Shown piece by piece: positions 54,147-64,000 of a stretch of 64,000 bases of DNA (position 1 is its first letter; each line of letters begins with the position of its first letter). Location: contig NZ_JTJB01000001.1 in the NCBI RefSeq assembly GCF_000794385.1, forward strand, positions 124,001 through 188,000, written 5' to 3'. A program made the position numbers and the translations under genes. The notes under the pieces are model-generated. The model did no database searches, was not told where the DNA came from, and saw only the letters and a list, made by a program, of their open reading frames with translations. Origin of the DNA: Thermus sp. 2.9. Its GTDB lineage: Bacteria > Deinococcota > Deinococci > Deinococcales > Thermaceae.

Positions 54147-55361
54147 GGGCTTTTAGCCGCTCCCTTACCCGTTCTTCCCAGCCCTCCCCCGTGGCTTCAA
54201 AGAGGCGGAGGGCCTCGAGGCCCTCGGGCAGGTAGCGCTGGGCGAAACTCCCTTCCGGGTCCTCGTGGTAGTAAGCGTAGCCTTGGCCGTGGCCCTGGGC
54301 TTTGGCCAAGGGGGTGGGGGCGTTGCGCAGGTTTAGGGGCACAGGGGCATCGGGGTGGGCCTTGGCCGCTTCCTCCGCCTCTTGCCAGGCGGTGTAGAGG
54401 CTATTGGACTTGGGGGCCAGGGCCAGGTAGACCGCCGCTTCCACCAAGGCGAGCTCCCCCTCCGGACTGCCCAAGGCCTCGTAGGCCTCCAGGGCCGCCA
54501 CCGCCAGGCGGAGGGCCAGGGGATCGGCCAAGCCCACGTCCTCCACCGCCACCCGGATAAGGCGGCGGGCCACGTAGCGGGGGTCCGCCCCTCCCTTGAG
54601 GAGCCTTGCCAGGTAGTAAAGGGCGGCGTCCACGTGGCAGCCCCTCAGGCTTTTGTGCAGGGCGGAGGTGAGGTCGTAGAAGTGGTCCCCTTGGCGGTCC
54701 ATGGCGAAGCGCTCGGCCCCCAGGGCTTCCCGCACGCTTTCCCGGCTCACCTCGCCGAAAGCGGCGGCGAGCTCTAAGGTGTTCAGGGCGAAGCGGGCGT
54801 CCCCCCCGCCGCCTGGGCCAGGAGCCTCAAGGCCGCTTCCTCGTAAGGGGTGCCGGGAAGGCCCCGGGGGTCCTCGAGGGCCCGCTTGAGGAGGGCGAGG
54901 AGGTCCCCTTCGGAAAGGGGGCGCACGGGGAGGAGGCGGAGGCGGGAGCGCAGGGCGGGGGTGAGGAAAAAGGCGGGGTTTTCCGCCGTGGCCCCGATGA
55001 GGGTGAGGAGGCCGGATTCCAGGTGGGGAAGGAGGGCGTCCTGCTGGGCCTTGTTGAAGCGGTGGATCTCGTCTAGGAAAAGCAGGAGCCCCCCCTCCTC
55101 CCGCGCCCGCTCCAAAGCCTGCCGCACCTCCTTAAGCCCCGCCTCCACGGCGGAAAGCCGGAGAAAGGGCTGGCCCATCCCCTCCGCCAGGAGGCGGGCT
55201 AAGGTGGTCTTGCCCGTGCCCGGGGGGCCGAAGAGGACCATGGAGCTTAGGCGCTTGGCCTCCAGCATCCGCCTTAGGAGGCCCCGTTCCCCCGTGAGGT
55301 GGGGCTGGCCCAGGACCTCGTCCAGGCTTCTCGGCCGCAAGCGTTCCGCTAAGGGTTCCAC
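54100..55361 (-). pseudogene. rarA: Replication-associated recombination protein RarA, broken by a 1-base frameshift
   Basis: AAA+ ATPase (MgsA/RarA) acting at stalled forks. First frame: [19 protein letters not shown], Walker [18 protein letters not shown], Walker [13 protein letters not shown], sensor [10 protein letters not shown]. It stops after [35 protein letters not shown]-type and the C-terminal [12 protein letters not shown] and NAPTPLAK motifs continue in another frame. Cause: G7 (minus strand of 54801-54807) where G8 is needed; then about 420 residues. GTG 55361 follows TAGCAT by 6 bases. Overlaps the lipoprotein gene by 47 bases. Confidence 0.87.
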
Positions 55362-55412
55362 CTTCCCATGCTAAGGCGGGTGTAAGGAAGGCGTGGTAGC
55401 CTTGGGGGGAGC

Positions 55413-56096
55413 ATGCGCTGGCTCTTCTTGCTTCCTTGGCTTCTTTTCCTCCTGGGCCTTTTGCCCCTGGCCCAGGGGGAACCTTTAGGCCAGGTGGAAA
55501 GGGGGCTTACCCTTTTCGTGGTGGGCCTCCTCCTGGCGGCGGTGGCGAGCCTTTATTCCCGGTTCCCCGTGGGCTTTCGGGTGCAGTTCGCCTTGGTGCT
55601 GGGGCTTGGCCTTTTGGCCTTGACCCTCGCTTTAGAGAGCGCCTTGGCCTTCACCGGGCGGGAAGGCTCCCTCTACACCGCCCTATCTGGGGCCTTGGGA
55701 GCGGCCACATTAGGGGCGGCCTTCTTCCTGGGCACGGGGCGGGAGGCCCCCCTGTTGCCCGCCTTGGAGGGGGTGGGGACGCGGGAGGACCTTTTGCGCC
55801 TGGCCGGGGCCTTGGAGGGGCTAGCCCTAAGGCGGGAGCTGGTCTTGGTCTACTTCTCGGCCCCCTTGCCCCCGGAGCGCTTGGTGCGGGAGCTTCGCCG
55901 AGGGGACCTGGCCTTCCGCCTGGAAGGTGGATATCTTTTGGTGCTCCAGGGGGGGCGCCCAGAGGACGCCGCTGGGCTTCTCAAGCGGCTTAAGGAGCGG
56001 TTTCCCCTGGCGGCCTATGCCGTGGAGCGCTGGCGGGGAGGGAGCTTAGAGCGGGTTCTCGCCCGCCTCGAGGCGGAAAGCCTCCTGCAGACTTAG
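55413..56096 (+). CDS. Four-helix membrane protein with degenerate GGDEF-like domain
   Basis: 227 residues. Four hydrophobic segments (about 3-20, 30-48, 55-78, 90-110) are followed by a ~105-residue cytoplasmic domain. Its middle (LVRELRRGDLAFRLEGGYLLVLQGGRPEDAAGLLKRLKERF) follows the pattern of diguanylate cyclases, but EGGYL stands where GGDEF should be. So it should not make c-di-GMP and may bind a nucleotide or be a relic. Extended -10 (TGG-TAGCCT) is 10 bases before ATG 55413. Confidence 0.55.
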   Translation: MRWLFLLPWLLFLLGLLPLAQGEPLGQVERGLTLFVVGLLLAAVASLYSRFPVGFRVQFALVLGLGLLALTLALESALAFTGREGSLYTALSGALGAATLGAAFFLGTGREAPLLPALEGVGTREDLLRLAGALEGLALRRELVLVYFSAPLPPERLVRELRRGDLAFRLEGGYLLVLQGGRPEDAAGLLKRLKERFPLAAYAVERWRGGSLERVLARLEAESLLQT

Positions 56097-56125
56097 CGGT
56101 GTAGCCTCCTTCCGCCTACACCGCT
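56095..56125 (+). terminator. Hairpin after the degenerate GGDEF gene
   Basis: AGCGGTGTAG / CTACACCGCT, perfect 10-bp stem, 11-base loop, starting within the stop codon. No T run directly follows; could end transcription weakly or mark an RNA 3' end. Confidence 0.45.
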
Positions 56126-56204
56126 TGGGGGTGTACGGGTTTTGCCTTTAGCTTGGGGCGCCTTGCCCGCTTGGGGGCTACCCTTAAGGCCAAGGAGGTC
56201 AGCC

Positions 56205-56279
56205 ATGGAGCAGGCCAAGGAGATCAGCCAAGCGTGGCAGGAGGCTTTGGAAACCTACGGGGAGCGGGAAGAGGAGTAA
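56205..56279 (+). CDS. Putative 24-residue acidic small protein
   Basis: ATG 56205 to TAA 56277. A near-perfect ribosome site AAGGAGGT is 5 bases upstream, stronger than most in this window, and a terminator follows at once. The peptide begins MEQAKEISQAWQEALETYGE and ends in Glu/Arg; it would form one amphipathic helix. A 13-base near-repeat (AAGGAGGTCAGCC / AAGGAGATCAGCC) spans its start. No family is recognised. Confidence 0.45.
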   Translation: MEQAKEISQAWQEALETYGEREEE

Positions 56280-56280
56280 G

Positions 56281-56306
56281 AAGGCCGGGCCTTTTGGCCC
56301 GGCCTT
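56281..56306. terminator. Bidirectional terminator between small ORF and phnE
   Basis: AAGGCCGGGCC / GGCCCGGCCTT, perfect 11-bp stem with TTTT loop, 2 bases after the small ORF and 6 bases after the phnE stop on the other strand. Confidence 0.75.
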
Positions 56307-56311
56307 AACCG

Positions 56312-57937
56312 CTAGACCAGGCGGCTACGGAGCCAACTGGAAGCGAAGTCAATCAGGTTTACCACCAGGACGATGGCGATGATGCCAATTACCATTTGGT
56401 CGTAGTGGCCAGCGTCCATGGCTCCCTTGATGAAAAAGCCAATACCCCCCGCCCCCACCAGGCCGAGGACGATGGACACCCGGAAGTTGATCTCAAACCG
56501 GTAGAGGGTGTAGGAAACAAAAAGGGGCAGCACCTGGGGCAGAATGGCCCAGCGCAGCACGTTGCTGCCACTGGCTCCCACGCTTTCCAAGGCTTCTATG
56601 GGGCCTTTGTCCACGTTTTCAATGGCTTCCGAGTAAAGCTTACCCAGATCGGCGATGGAGTGGATGGCCATGGCCAGGACCCCGGCAAAGGGGCCAAGGC
56701 CCACCGCCGCCACCAGGATGAGGGCCAGGATCAAGGTGTCTACGCCCCGGTCCACGTTGTAGAAACCGCGCATGAGATAAAAGAGAAGGCGAAGGACCGG
56801 GTTTTTGAAGGTGAGGTTGCGGGCGGCTAGGAAGCTGGTGGGTAGGGCGAACAGGGCGGCGAGGAGGGTGCCCACCAGGGCGATTTCCACCGTGAGGAGC
56901 ATCTCGCTGGCCACGCTTTGCAAAGGGTAGATATCGTGCTGGGGCTGGGCCAGATTGGGAGGCCAGGCCCGGTCCAGGAAGTTGACCAAGAAGGGCCAGC
57001 CCTTTACCAGCTTGCCCAGGTCAAACTCCGTGGCATCAAAGGCGGGGAAGATGCTCAAGGCCACGGCGGCCATCACCCCTCCTTGGCGCAGGTCGCCGGG
57101 CTCTTCCAACCCGGGCCGGAAGACGAGCCAAAGCCCAGCGCCGAACAAGACACCCAGGAAAAGGAGCAGGGCCACCGCCCCATACCTAAGGGCGGCGGGC
57201 TGGAGGAGGCGGTACCCTGCCTGGGCTACCTCCTGGGGCAGCCTTCCCTCCCCCAGGCCTGAAAGGTCTTGGATGGGCTTTAGCGGGGGAAGGCCGATTT
57301 CCTGGCGGACCCGGTTGAGCTCCTCGAGGCCCTGGTTAAAGGCCTGGACCAAGGCTTCCTCGGCCCCCGGCTCCGCCGGCAGGACCAGCTTGTAGTAGGC
57401 CCCCATCCGGGGGAAGTAGGTGTGCCCGGTGGGCGAGTTCAGCCAAGAAAAGGCACCAAACCCCAGCGCCACCCCCAAGGGAAGCCAGAGCCAGGCCCGC
57501 TTCCGCTGCCCCCAGGCCAGGGCGAGGAAGGGTATGGCCAAGGCCAAGGCGGCCACCCCTTCCATGAGGCCCGGTACAGGGCGGAGCTTAACCAGGTGGG
57601 CGTGCCCGTCCAGGAAGCTGAGGAGGGCGAAAAGGCCGAGCCCTCCTCCCAGGAGCCCCCCGAGCCCCGCCACCCGGCCCCCGAAGTGGGCCAGGGCCAA
57701 GGCCAAGGCGGCGGCCAAAGGCACCAAGGCCAGAAGAGGGTAGGCGGGAAGGAGGGCGGCCAGGGTTGGCTCCAGAGCTTCCCGGGAAAGGTACCCCACC
57801 GCGCCCACCAAGGGGAAGGCCGGGCTCGCCACCAGGATGCCTAAGGCCGCCGCCACCAGGTACCGCCGCACCGAACCCCGGCCAAGGCCTAAGAGCCCAG
57901 CTAGGGATAGGCCCGCGGCAAAAAAGGCCAGGCTCAT
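56312..57937 (-). CDS. phnE: Phosphonate/phosphite ABC transporter permease with long N-terminal membrane region
   Basis: Permease of the PhnCDE importer. The canonical PhnE part is residues about 280-541: LQSVASEMLLTVEIALVGTLLAALFALPTSFLAARN, FYNVDRGVDTLILALILVAAVGLGPFAGVLAMAIHS, and the EAA-type EALESVGASGSNVLRWAILPQVLP. The first ~270 residues add about eight more hydrophobic segments and a soluble loop (about 195-255). Usual PhnE has about 270 residues. ATG 57937 overlaps the phnC stop (ATGA). Confidence 0.87.
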   Translation of the reverse strand: MSLAFFAAGLSLAGLLGLGRGSVRRYLVAAALGILVASPAFPLVGAVGYLSREALEPTLAALLPAYPLLALVPLAAALALALAHFGGRVAGLGGLLGGGLGLFALLSFLDGHAHLVKLRPVPGLMEGVAALALAIPFLALAWGQRKRAWLWLPLGVALGFGAFSWLNSPTGHTYFPRMGAYYKLVLPAEPGAEEALVQAFNQGLEELNRVRQEIGLPPLKPIQDLSGLGEGRLPQEVAQAGYRLLQPAALRYGAVALLLFLGVLFGAGLWLVFRPGLEEPGDLRQGGVMAAVALSIFPAFDATEFDLGKLVKGWPFLVNFLDRAWPPNLAQPQHDIYPLQSVASEMLLTVEIALVGTLLAALFALPTSFLAARNLTFKNPVLRLLFYLMRGFYNVDRGVDTLILALILVAAVGLGPFAGVLAMAIHSIADLGKLYSEAIENVDKGPIEALESVGASGSNVLRWAILPQVLPLFVSYTLYRFEINFRVSIVLGLVGAGGIGFFIKGAMDAGHYDQMVIGIIAIVLVVNLIDFASSWLRSRLV

Positions 57938-58683
57938 AGCGCCTCCAGGTTGCCCGAATAGACCTGGCGCTCCACCTCGGGGGTTAGGGCTTCCACCGGG
58001 CCGTCAAAGACCAAGCGCCCTTTGTTGAAGGCCAAGATGCGCCGGGCGTAGCGCCGGGCCAGCTCCAGCACGTGGATGTTCACCAGGACGGTGACCCCCT
58101 TTTCCTCGTTGTACTCCTTGAGGATGCCCAGGATCACGTCGGAAAGGCGCGGGTCTAGGCTCGCCATGGGCTCGTCCGCCAGGATGAGCTCGGGTTCCTG
58201 GGCCAGGGCGCGGGCGATGGCCACCCGCTGCTGTTGTCCTCCGGAGAGCTGGTCGGCCCGGGCGCGCTCCTTGCCTTGAAGCCCCACCCGCTTAATCTGC
58301 TCCAGAGCGATGGCGGTGTCCTCTTCCCGGTAGAGGCCTAAAAGCCCCTTCCACGTGGGCAAGTACCCCAGTCGGCCGTGGAGCACGTTGTCCAGCACGG
58401 TAAGGCGTTGGACCAGGTTGAACTGCTGGAAAATGAAGCCCACCTTGCGGCGGAAAGCCTGGAGCTCTTTGCGGGAAAGGCGTGTGACCTCCACCCCGCC
58501 CACCCATACCTCCCCGGCGGTGGGCTCCACCAGGCGGTTTAGGGTGCGCAAGAAGGTGCTCTTGCCCGCCCCGGAGAGGCCGATGATGGCCACGAAATCC
58601 CCCTTGGGGATGGAAACGCTGGCCCCGGAAAGGGCCTGGGTGCCGTCGGGGAAAACCTTGCTCAGGTTGCGGACCTCAATCAT
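57934..58683 (-). CDS. phnC: Phosphonate/phosphite ABC transporter ATP-binding protein
   Basis: Importer ATPase, 249 residues. Walker A GLSGAGKSTFLRTLNRL, Q-loop FIFQQFNLVQRLTVLDNVLHGRLG (PhnC-typical), signature LSGGQQQRVAIARAL, Walker B LILADEPMASLDP. ATG 58683 is chosen; a longer reading would include the terminator. Follows phnD after an intrinsic terminator. Confidence 0.93.
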   Translation of the reverse strand: MIEVRNLSKVFPDGTQALSGASVSIPKGDFVAIIGLSGAGKSTFLRTLNRLVEPTAGEVWVGGVEVTRLSRKELQAFRRKVGFIFQQFNLVQRLTVLDNVLHGRLGYLPTWKGLLGLYREEDTAIALEQIKRVGLQGKERARADQLSGGQQQRVAIARALAQEPELILADEPMASLDPRLSDVILGILKEYNEEKGVTVLVNIHVLELARRYARRILAFNKGRLVFDGPVEALTPEVERQVYSGNLEAL

Positions 58684-58692
58684 GGTTTTCGG

Positions 58693-58720
58693 AAAAAAGC
58701 CCCCAGGGGGTCCTGGGGGC
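58693..58720 (-). terminator. Intrinsic terminator/attenuator between phnD and phnC
   Basis: GCCCCCAGG / CCTGGGGGC 9-bp stem with a 4-base loop, then TTTTTT on the minus strand. It should stop most transcripts after phnD, giving more binding protein than ATPase and permease. Confidence 0.8.
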
Positions 58721-58736
58721 CGGAGGGAGGGGCTGT

Positions 58737-59612
58737 TCACTTGTCCTGGCCGGATATCCGGCGGGCTTCCCGCACCACGTCGTAGTCGCTGTCCTTGGCG
58801 GGGATCATGTAGTCAATGCGGTAGAGGTTCTGCAAGAGGTTGCACTGAGGAGCTTTGCAGCGCTGGATGGCGGCGGCGATCCCCCGGGCCAGGTTGGGGT
58901 ACTTGGCCAGGAAGTCTTTGGCCACGGAGAAGGTGTCCCCGGGGATGGGCTTGGAGTAGAAGATGGCCGTGATCTGGCGGGCCTCCTCCGGCTTCAGGTA
59001 CTGCGTCCAGGCCCCGGACTTGTTCTTGTCATCGTTGGCGAAGGTGGCGGCGGCGTCCACGGACTTGTTGAGCACCGCCAGCACGGCGGCGTCGTGCTTG
59101 CCGGCGAAGACCTGTTTGGCGAAGAAGGTATCGGGGTTGATGCCCCGGCTCACCAAAGCCGCCCGCGGGAAAACGTAGCCGGCGGCGGAGAGGGGGTCCA
59201 CCCAGGCGATGGTCTTGCCTTCCAGGTCCTCAATCCGCTTGACGCCGGAGTCCTTGCGCACGATGATGGCCGACCAGTAGTAGGGGTTGCCGTTCCGCAC
59301 CGACTTCAAAAGGACCTCGGCCCCGGCTTCCCGGTGGGCCAGGACGTAGCCGTCCGGGGGGAAGAAGGCGAACTCCAGCTTGCCCGCCTTCATGGCCTCA
59401 ATAAGGCCGCGGTACTCCGTGGGGACGAAGATCTCCACCTCCACCGTGCCCTTGAACTCCCGCTCAATGTAGTCGGCGATGGCCTGGGCCGCCGCCTTGA
59501 GCTGGTCGGAGTTCTGGGTGGGGTTAAAGCCGATGCGCACCTTTACCGGGGCTTGGGCCAGGCCCACGCCAAGGCCCAAAAGGGCCAGGGTGAGGAGCAG
59601 AAAACGCTTCAC
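58737..59612 (-). CDS. phnD: Phosphonate/phosphite ABC transporter substrate-binding protein
   Basis: Periplasmic binding protein, 291 residues. Signal peptide 1-20 (MKRFLLLTLALLGLGVGLAQ), then VRIGFNPTQNSDQLKAAAQAIADYIEREF, VPTEYRGLIEAMKAGKLEFAFFPPDGYVLAHRE, and WVDPLSAAGYVFPRAALVSRGI, the PhnD/PtxB pattern. Whether the ligand is phosphonate, phosphite or phosphate cannot be told. GTG 59612 is 6 bases after TAGAAT. Confidence 0.9.
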   Translation of the reverse strand: MKRFLLLTLALLGLGVGLAQAPVKVRIGFNPTQNSDQLKAAAQAIADYIEREFKGTVEVEIFVPTEYRGLIEAMKAGKLEFAFFPPDGYVLAHREAGAEVLLKSVRNGNPYYWSAIIVRKDSGVKRIEDLEGKTIAWVDPLSAAGYVFPRAALVSRGINPDTFFAKQVFAGKHDAAVLAVLNKSVDAAATFANDDKNKSGAWTQYLKPEEARQITAIFYSKPIPGDTFSVAKDFLAKYPNLARGIAAAIQRCKAPQCNLLQNLYRIDYMIPAKDSDYDVVREARRISGQDK

Positions 59613-59618
59613 GGGGCG

Positions 59619-59624
59619 ATTCTA
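59619..59624 (-). promoter_or_regulatory. -10 box of the phn operon (leaderless)
   Basis: Minus-strand TAGAAT, 6 bases before GTG 59612. No Pho-box-like direct repeat noticed upstream. Confidence 0.5.
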
Positions 59625-59644
59625 CACCGGCTTGGGGCCCGTGG

Positions 59645-61408
59645 CTACTTCCCCACCAGGCGCTTGCGCTTGGCCGGGTCCAGGACCCTTTTCCGCAGGC
59701 GGAGGCTTTTGGGGGTGACCTCCAGGAGCTCGTCCTCGGCTAAGAACTCCAGGGCCTCCTCCAGGGAGAGCTTTCTTGGGGGGATGAGGCGGATGTTCTC
59801 GTCGGAGCCCGCGGCCCGGATGTTGGTGAGCTTTTTGGCGGTGGTGACGTTCACCTCCAGGTCGTTTTCCCGCACGTGCTCCCCCACGATCATGCCCACG
59901 TAGACCTCGGTGCCCGGCTCAATGAAAAACTGCACCCGTTCCTGCAGGCGGTGGAGGCTGTAGGCGGTGGCCACCCCCGCTTCCATGGCCACGGCGCTCC
60001 CCGTGGCGCGGGTGGGGATGGGCCCGGCCTCGGGGCCGTAGCCGTGGAAGGTGTGGCTCAGGATGCCCTCCCCCCCGGTGAGGGAGAGGAAGAGGCTCCG
60101 GAAACCGAAAAGCGCCCGGGCGGGCAGGATGAACTCCGCCCGCACCCGTTCGCCCGATTCCATGTGGACCATCTCCGCCCGCCTCTGCCCCAGGGCTTCC
60201 ATCACCGCCCCAAAGCGGTCCTTGGGGGCTTCCACCACCAAGCGCTCGTAGGGCTCGAGGCCATCCTTCAGGAGGACCCGGGGCTGGCCCACGCTGAACT
60301 CGTACCCTTCCCGGCGCATGGTTTCCAGGAGGATGGCCAGGTGGAGCTCCCCCCGCCCCCTTAGCTCAAACACCTCAGGGGCCACCTCCAAAGCCTGCAG
60401 GGCCACGTTGGTGCGAAGCTCCCGTTCCAGCCGTTCCTTGAGCTTTTGCCCCGTGACGTACTTCCCCTCCCGCCCGGCGAAGGGGGAGGTGTTGGCGCTC
60501 AGGGTGAGGGCCACGGTGGGCTCGTCCACCGCCAGGCGGGGCAGGGCCTCGGGGGCCTCGAGGCTCGCCAGGGTGTCCCCGATCTCCGCCCCCTCCACCC
60601 CGGCCAGGGCCACGATGTCCCCGGGAAGGCTTTCCTCCACCTCCACCCGCTCCAGGCCCTGGTGGGTGTAGACCGCCGCCACCTTGGCCAGGACTTGGCC
60701 CCCCTCCTTCAGGACGGCCACCGTCTCCCCCTTGCGCACCCGGTCCCGGGCCACCTTGCCCACCGCCACCCGGCCCAGGTAGGGGGAGTGGTCCAGGTTG
60801 GCCACCAAAAGCTGCAAAGGGCCTTCCGTCCAGCGGGGCGGGGGCACGTGGTCCAGGATGGTCTGGAAAAGCTCCGCCAGGTCCTCCCGGGGCTCTTCCC
60901 GCCAGGCCCTCCCCTCGCGCCCGACGGCGTAGAGGTAGGGGAAGTCCAGCTGCTCCTCGGAAGCGCCTAGCTCCACCATGAGGTCAAAGGTGAGGTTTAA
61001 GACCTCGTCGGGGCGGGCCTCCTTCTTGTCCACCTTGTTCAGGACCACGATGGGCTTGAGGCCGGCCTCGAGGGCCTTCCTTAGGACGAAGCGGGTCTGG
61101 GGCATGGGGCCTTCCGCCGCGTCCACCAAGAGGAGCACCCCGTCCACCAGGGAAAGGGCCCGCTCCACCTCCCCCCCGAAGTCCGCGTGCCCCGGGGTGT
61201 CCACGATGTTCACCTTCACCCCGCCCCAGACCACGGCGGTGTTCTTGGCCAGGATGGTGATGCCACGCTCCTTCTCCAGGGCGAAAGAGTCCAGGATCCG
61301 TTCCCCCTCCTCCTTCTTCAGGGCCTTGGCTTGGTGGAGCATGGCGTCCACCAAGGTGGTCTTGCCGTGGTCCACGTGGGCAATGATGGCAATGTTTCTA
61401 ATCTCCAT
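59645..61408 (-). CDS. typA: Ribosome-associated GTPase TypA/BipA
   Basis: Translational GTPase that helps 50S assembly and stress adaptation. G1 AHVDHGKTTLVD (12-23), switch ERGITILAKN, G3 DTPGHADF, G4 NKVDK. Later elongation-factor-like domains and the TypA C-terminal domain (RATGSAVAMEAGVATAYSLHRLQERVQFFIEPGTEVYVGMIVGEH) are complete. 587 residues from ATG 61408; the longer reading is rejected because it runs through the divergent promoter. Extended -10 TGG-TAGAGT at 61433-61428. Confidence 0.95.
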   Translation of the reverse strand: MEIRNIAIIAHVDHGKTTLVDAMLHQAKALKKEEGERILDSFALEKERGITILAKNTAVVWGGVKVNIVDTPGHADFGGEVERALSLVDGVLLLVDAAEGPMPQTRFVLRKALEAGLKPIVVLNKVDKKEARPDEVLNLTFDLMVELGASEEQLDFPYLYAVGREGRAWREEPREDLAELFQTILDHVPPPRWTEGPLQLLVANLDHSPYLGRVAVGKVARDRVRKGETVAVLKEGGQVLAKVAAVYTHQGLERVEVEESLPGDIVALAGVEGAEIGDTLASLEAPEALPRLAVDEPTVALTLSANTSPFAGREGKYVTGQKLKERLERELRTNVALQALEVAPEVFELRGRGELHLAILLETMRREGYEFSVGQPRVLLKDGLEPYERLVVEAPKDRFGAVMEALGQRRAEMVHMESGERVRAEFILPARALFGFRSLFLSLTGGEGILSHTFHGYGPEAGPIPTRATGSAVAMEAGVATAYSLHRLQERVQFFIEPGTEVYVGMIVGEHVRENDLEVNVTTAKKLTNIRAAGSDENIRLIPPRKLSLEEALEFLAEDELLEVTPKSLRLRKRVLDPAKRKRLVGK

Positions 61409-61448
61409 GGGCGCACCCAATCCCCCCACTCTACCACGGGAAGGCGCG

Positions 61449-61454
61449 TAGGAT
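61449..61454 (+). promoter_or_regulatory. -10 box of the DUF1028 gene (leaderless)
   Basis: TAGGAT followed by 6 bases and ATG 61461. Confidence 0.5.
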
Positions 61455-61460
61455 AAGGGC

Positions 61461-63371
<1,911 letters not shown>

Positions 63372-63409
63372 GCCCGGGGCCACAAAAAGAGGGGGAAAAA
63401 GGGAGCACC

Positions 63410-64000
63410 ATGGAGCGCAAGATGGTGGAGATTGAAGAAACCGGCCTTTCTTTTGAAACCGAACTGGACCTGGACCGTCTCAAGGCCCTGGCCTCGGAGT
63501 GGCTTCAGGCCATCGGGGAGGATCCCAACCGGGAAGGGCTTTTGAAGACCCCGGAGCGGGTGGCCAAGGCCTGGGCCTTCCTCACCCGAGGCTACCGCCA
63601 GGACCTGAAGGAGGTGGTTAACGGGGCTGTCTTTCAGGCGGAGGGGAGCGAGATGGTGGTGGTGAAGGGTATAGAGTTCTACTCCCTCTGCGAGCACCAC
63701 CTCCTCCCCTTCTTCGGCGAGGTGCACATCGGCTATATTCCCAACGGCAAGATCCTGGGGCTTTCCAAGTTCGCCCGCATCGTGGACCTCTTCGCCCGCC
63801 GCCTCCAGGTGCAGGAGCGCCTGGCGGTGCAGATCGCCGAGGCCATCCAGGAGGTCCTCGAGCCCCAGGGGGTGGGGGTGGTGGTGGAGGGGGTCCACCT
63901 CTGCATGATGATGCGGGGGGTGGAAAAGCAGCATTCCCGCACCCTCACGAGCGCCATGCTGGGGGTTTTCCGGGAAAGCCAGAAGACGCGGGAGGAGTTC
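63410..64000 (+). CDS. folE: GTP cyclohydrolase I, 3' end outside window
   Basis: First enzyme of tetrahydrofolate synthesis, making dihydroneopterin triphosphate from GTP. Visible 197 codons include [20 protein letters not shown], the zinc cysteine and histidines in [43 protein letters not shown] and [22 protein letters not shown] (second zinc Cys). Only about 20 residues should be missing. GGGAG lies 4 bases before ATG 63410. Confidence 0.95.
   Translation, partial: MERKMVEIEETGLSFETELDLDRLKALASEWLQAIGEDPNREGLLKTPERVAKAWAFLTRGYRQDLKEVVNGAVFQAEGSEMVVVKGIEFYSLCEHHLLPFFGEVHIGYIPNGKILGLSKFARIVDLFARRLQVQERLAVQIAEAIQEVLEPQGVGVVVEGVHLCMMMRGVEKQHSRTLTSAMLGVFRESQKTREEF

Overview
The window is about 68% GC by eye and is chromosomal DNA of a Thermus species. 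Four things point there. The alpha-aminoadipate lysine cluster (homocitrate synthase, homoaconitase, LysW, LysX, LysY, LysZ) is complete and preceded by a lysine-codon attenuator. There is a 511-residue M32 carboxypeptidase of the Taq type, a Thermus-type Ap6A NUDIX hydrolase and a GH57 branching enzyme. More than fifteen genes begin 6-10 nt after a TAnnnT hexamer with no ribosome binding site, the leaderless arrangement common in Thermus/Deinococcus. Genus is secure from content; I cannot name the species.

Layout. 1-8 kb: iron ABC transporter (minus), metalloenzyme, OsmC, zinc-ribbon/MBL/rhodanese operon, Hsp20, PatB-type lyase, TrmB. 8-10.8 kb: a signalling operon with a PATAN-like protein, a small Ras-like GTPase, a free-standing CZB zinc-binding domain, a roadblock protein and a response regulator with HD-GYP output. 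10.8-15.7 kb: frameshifted UbiD decarboxylase, YraN, PASTA protein, flavoprotein, UppS. 15.7-22.4 kb: lysine operon, interrupted by an antisense hicBA toxin-antitoxin pair. 22.4-28.4 kb: GH57 branching enzyme, NAD synthetase with a separate nitrilase, NERD and CoA-binding proteins, MutY, and a convergent GidA-related flavoprotein. 28.4-32 kb: tRNA-Trp, LysM/NlpC hydrolase, nitroreductase, prepilin peptidase. 32-43.4 kb: carboxypeptidase, ABC/MFS/EamA transporters, MazG, methylglyoxal synthase, ComM. 43.5-46.4 kb: proton-translocating transhydrogenase (pntAA-pntAB-pntB). 46.4-52.8 kb: an unusual E3-binding-domain protein, M29 aminopeptidase, an ABC exporter whose ATPase gene is cut at codon 7-8 by an IS481-like element, the SRP RNA gene, two DnaA boxes, CaiB-type CoA transferase. 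52.8-64 kb: orphan sugar-type permease, outer-surface lipoprotein, RarA, degenerate GGDEF protein, PhnDCE transporter, TypA, DUF1028 protein, Ndx1, gamma-carbonic anhydrase, and the start of folE.

How parts work together. LysXYZ act on alpha-aminoadipate carried by LysW. PhnD/C/E form one importer, with a terminator after phnD that should make binding protein exceed the membrane parts. The GTPase/roadblock/CZB/HD-GYP set looks like one sensory-to-c-di-GMP pathway.

Quality caution. Six otherwise well-conserved genes (ubiD, an MFS carrier, an EamA carrier, caiB, a lipoprotein, rarA) are broken in the same way: one base missing from a G/C homopolymer. A uniform defect suggests sequence undercalls, though real slippage cannot be excluded from this read alone.
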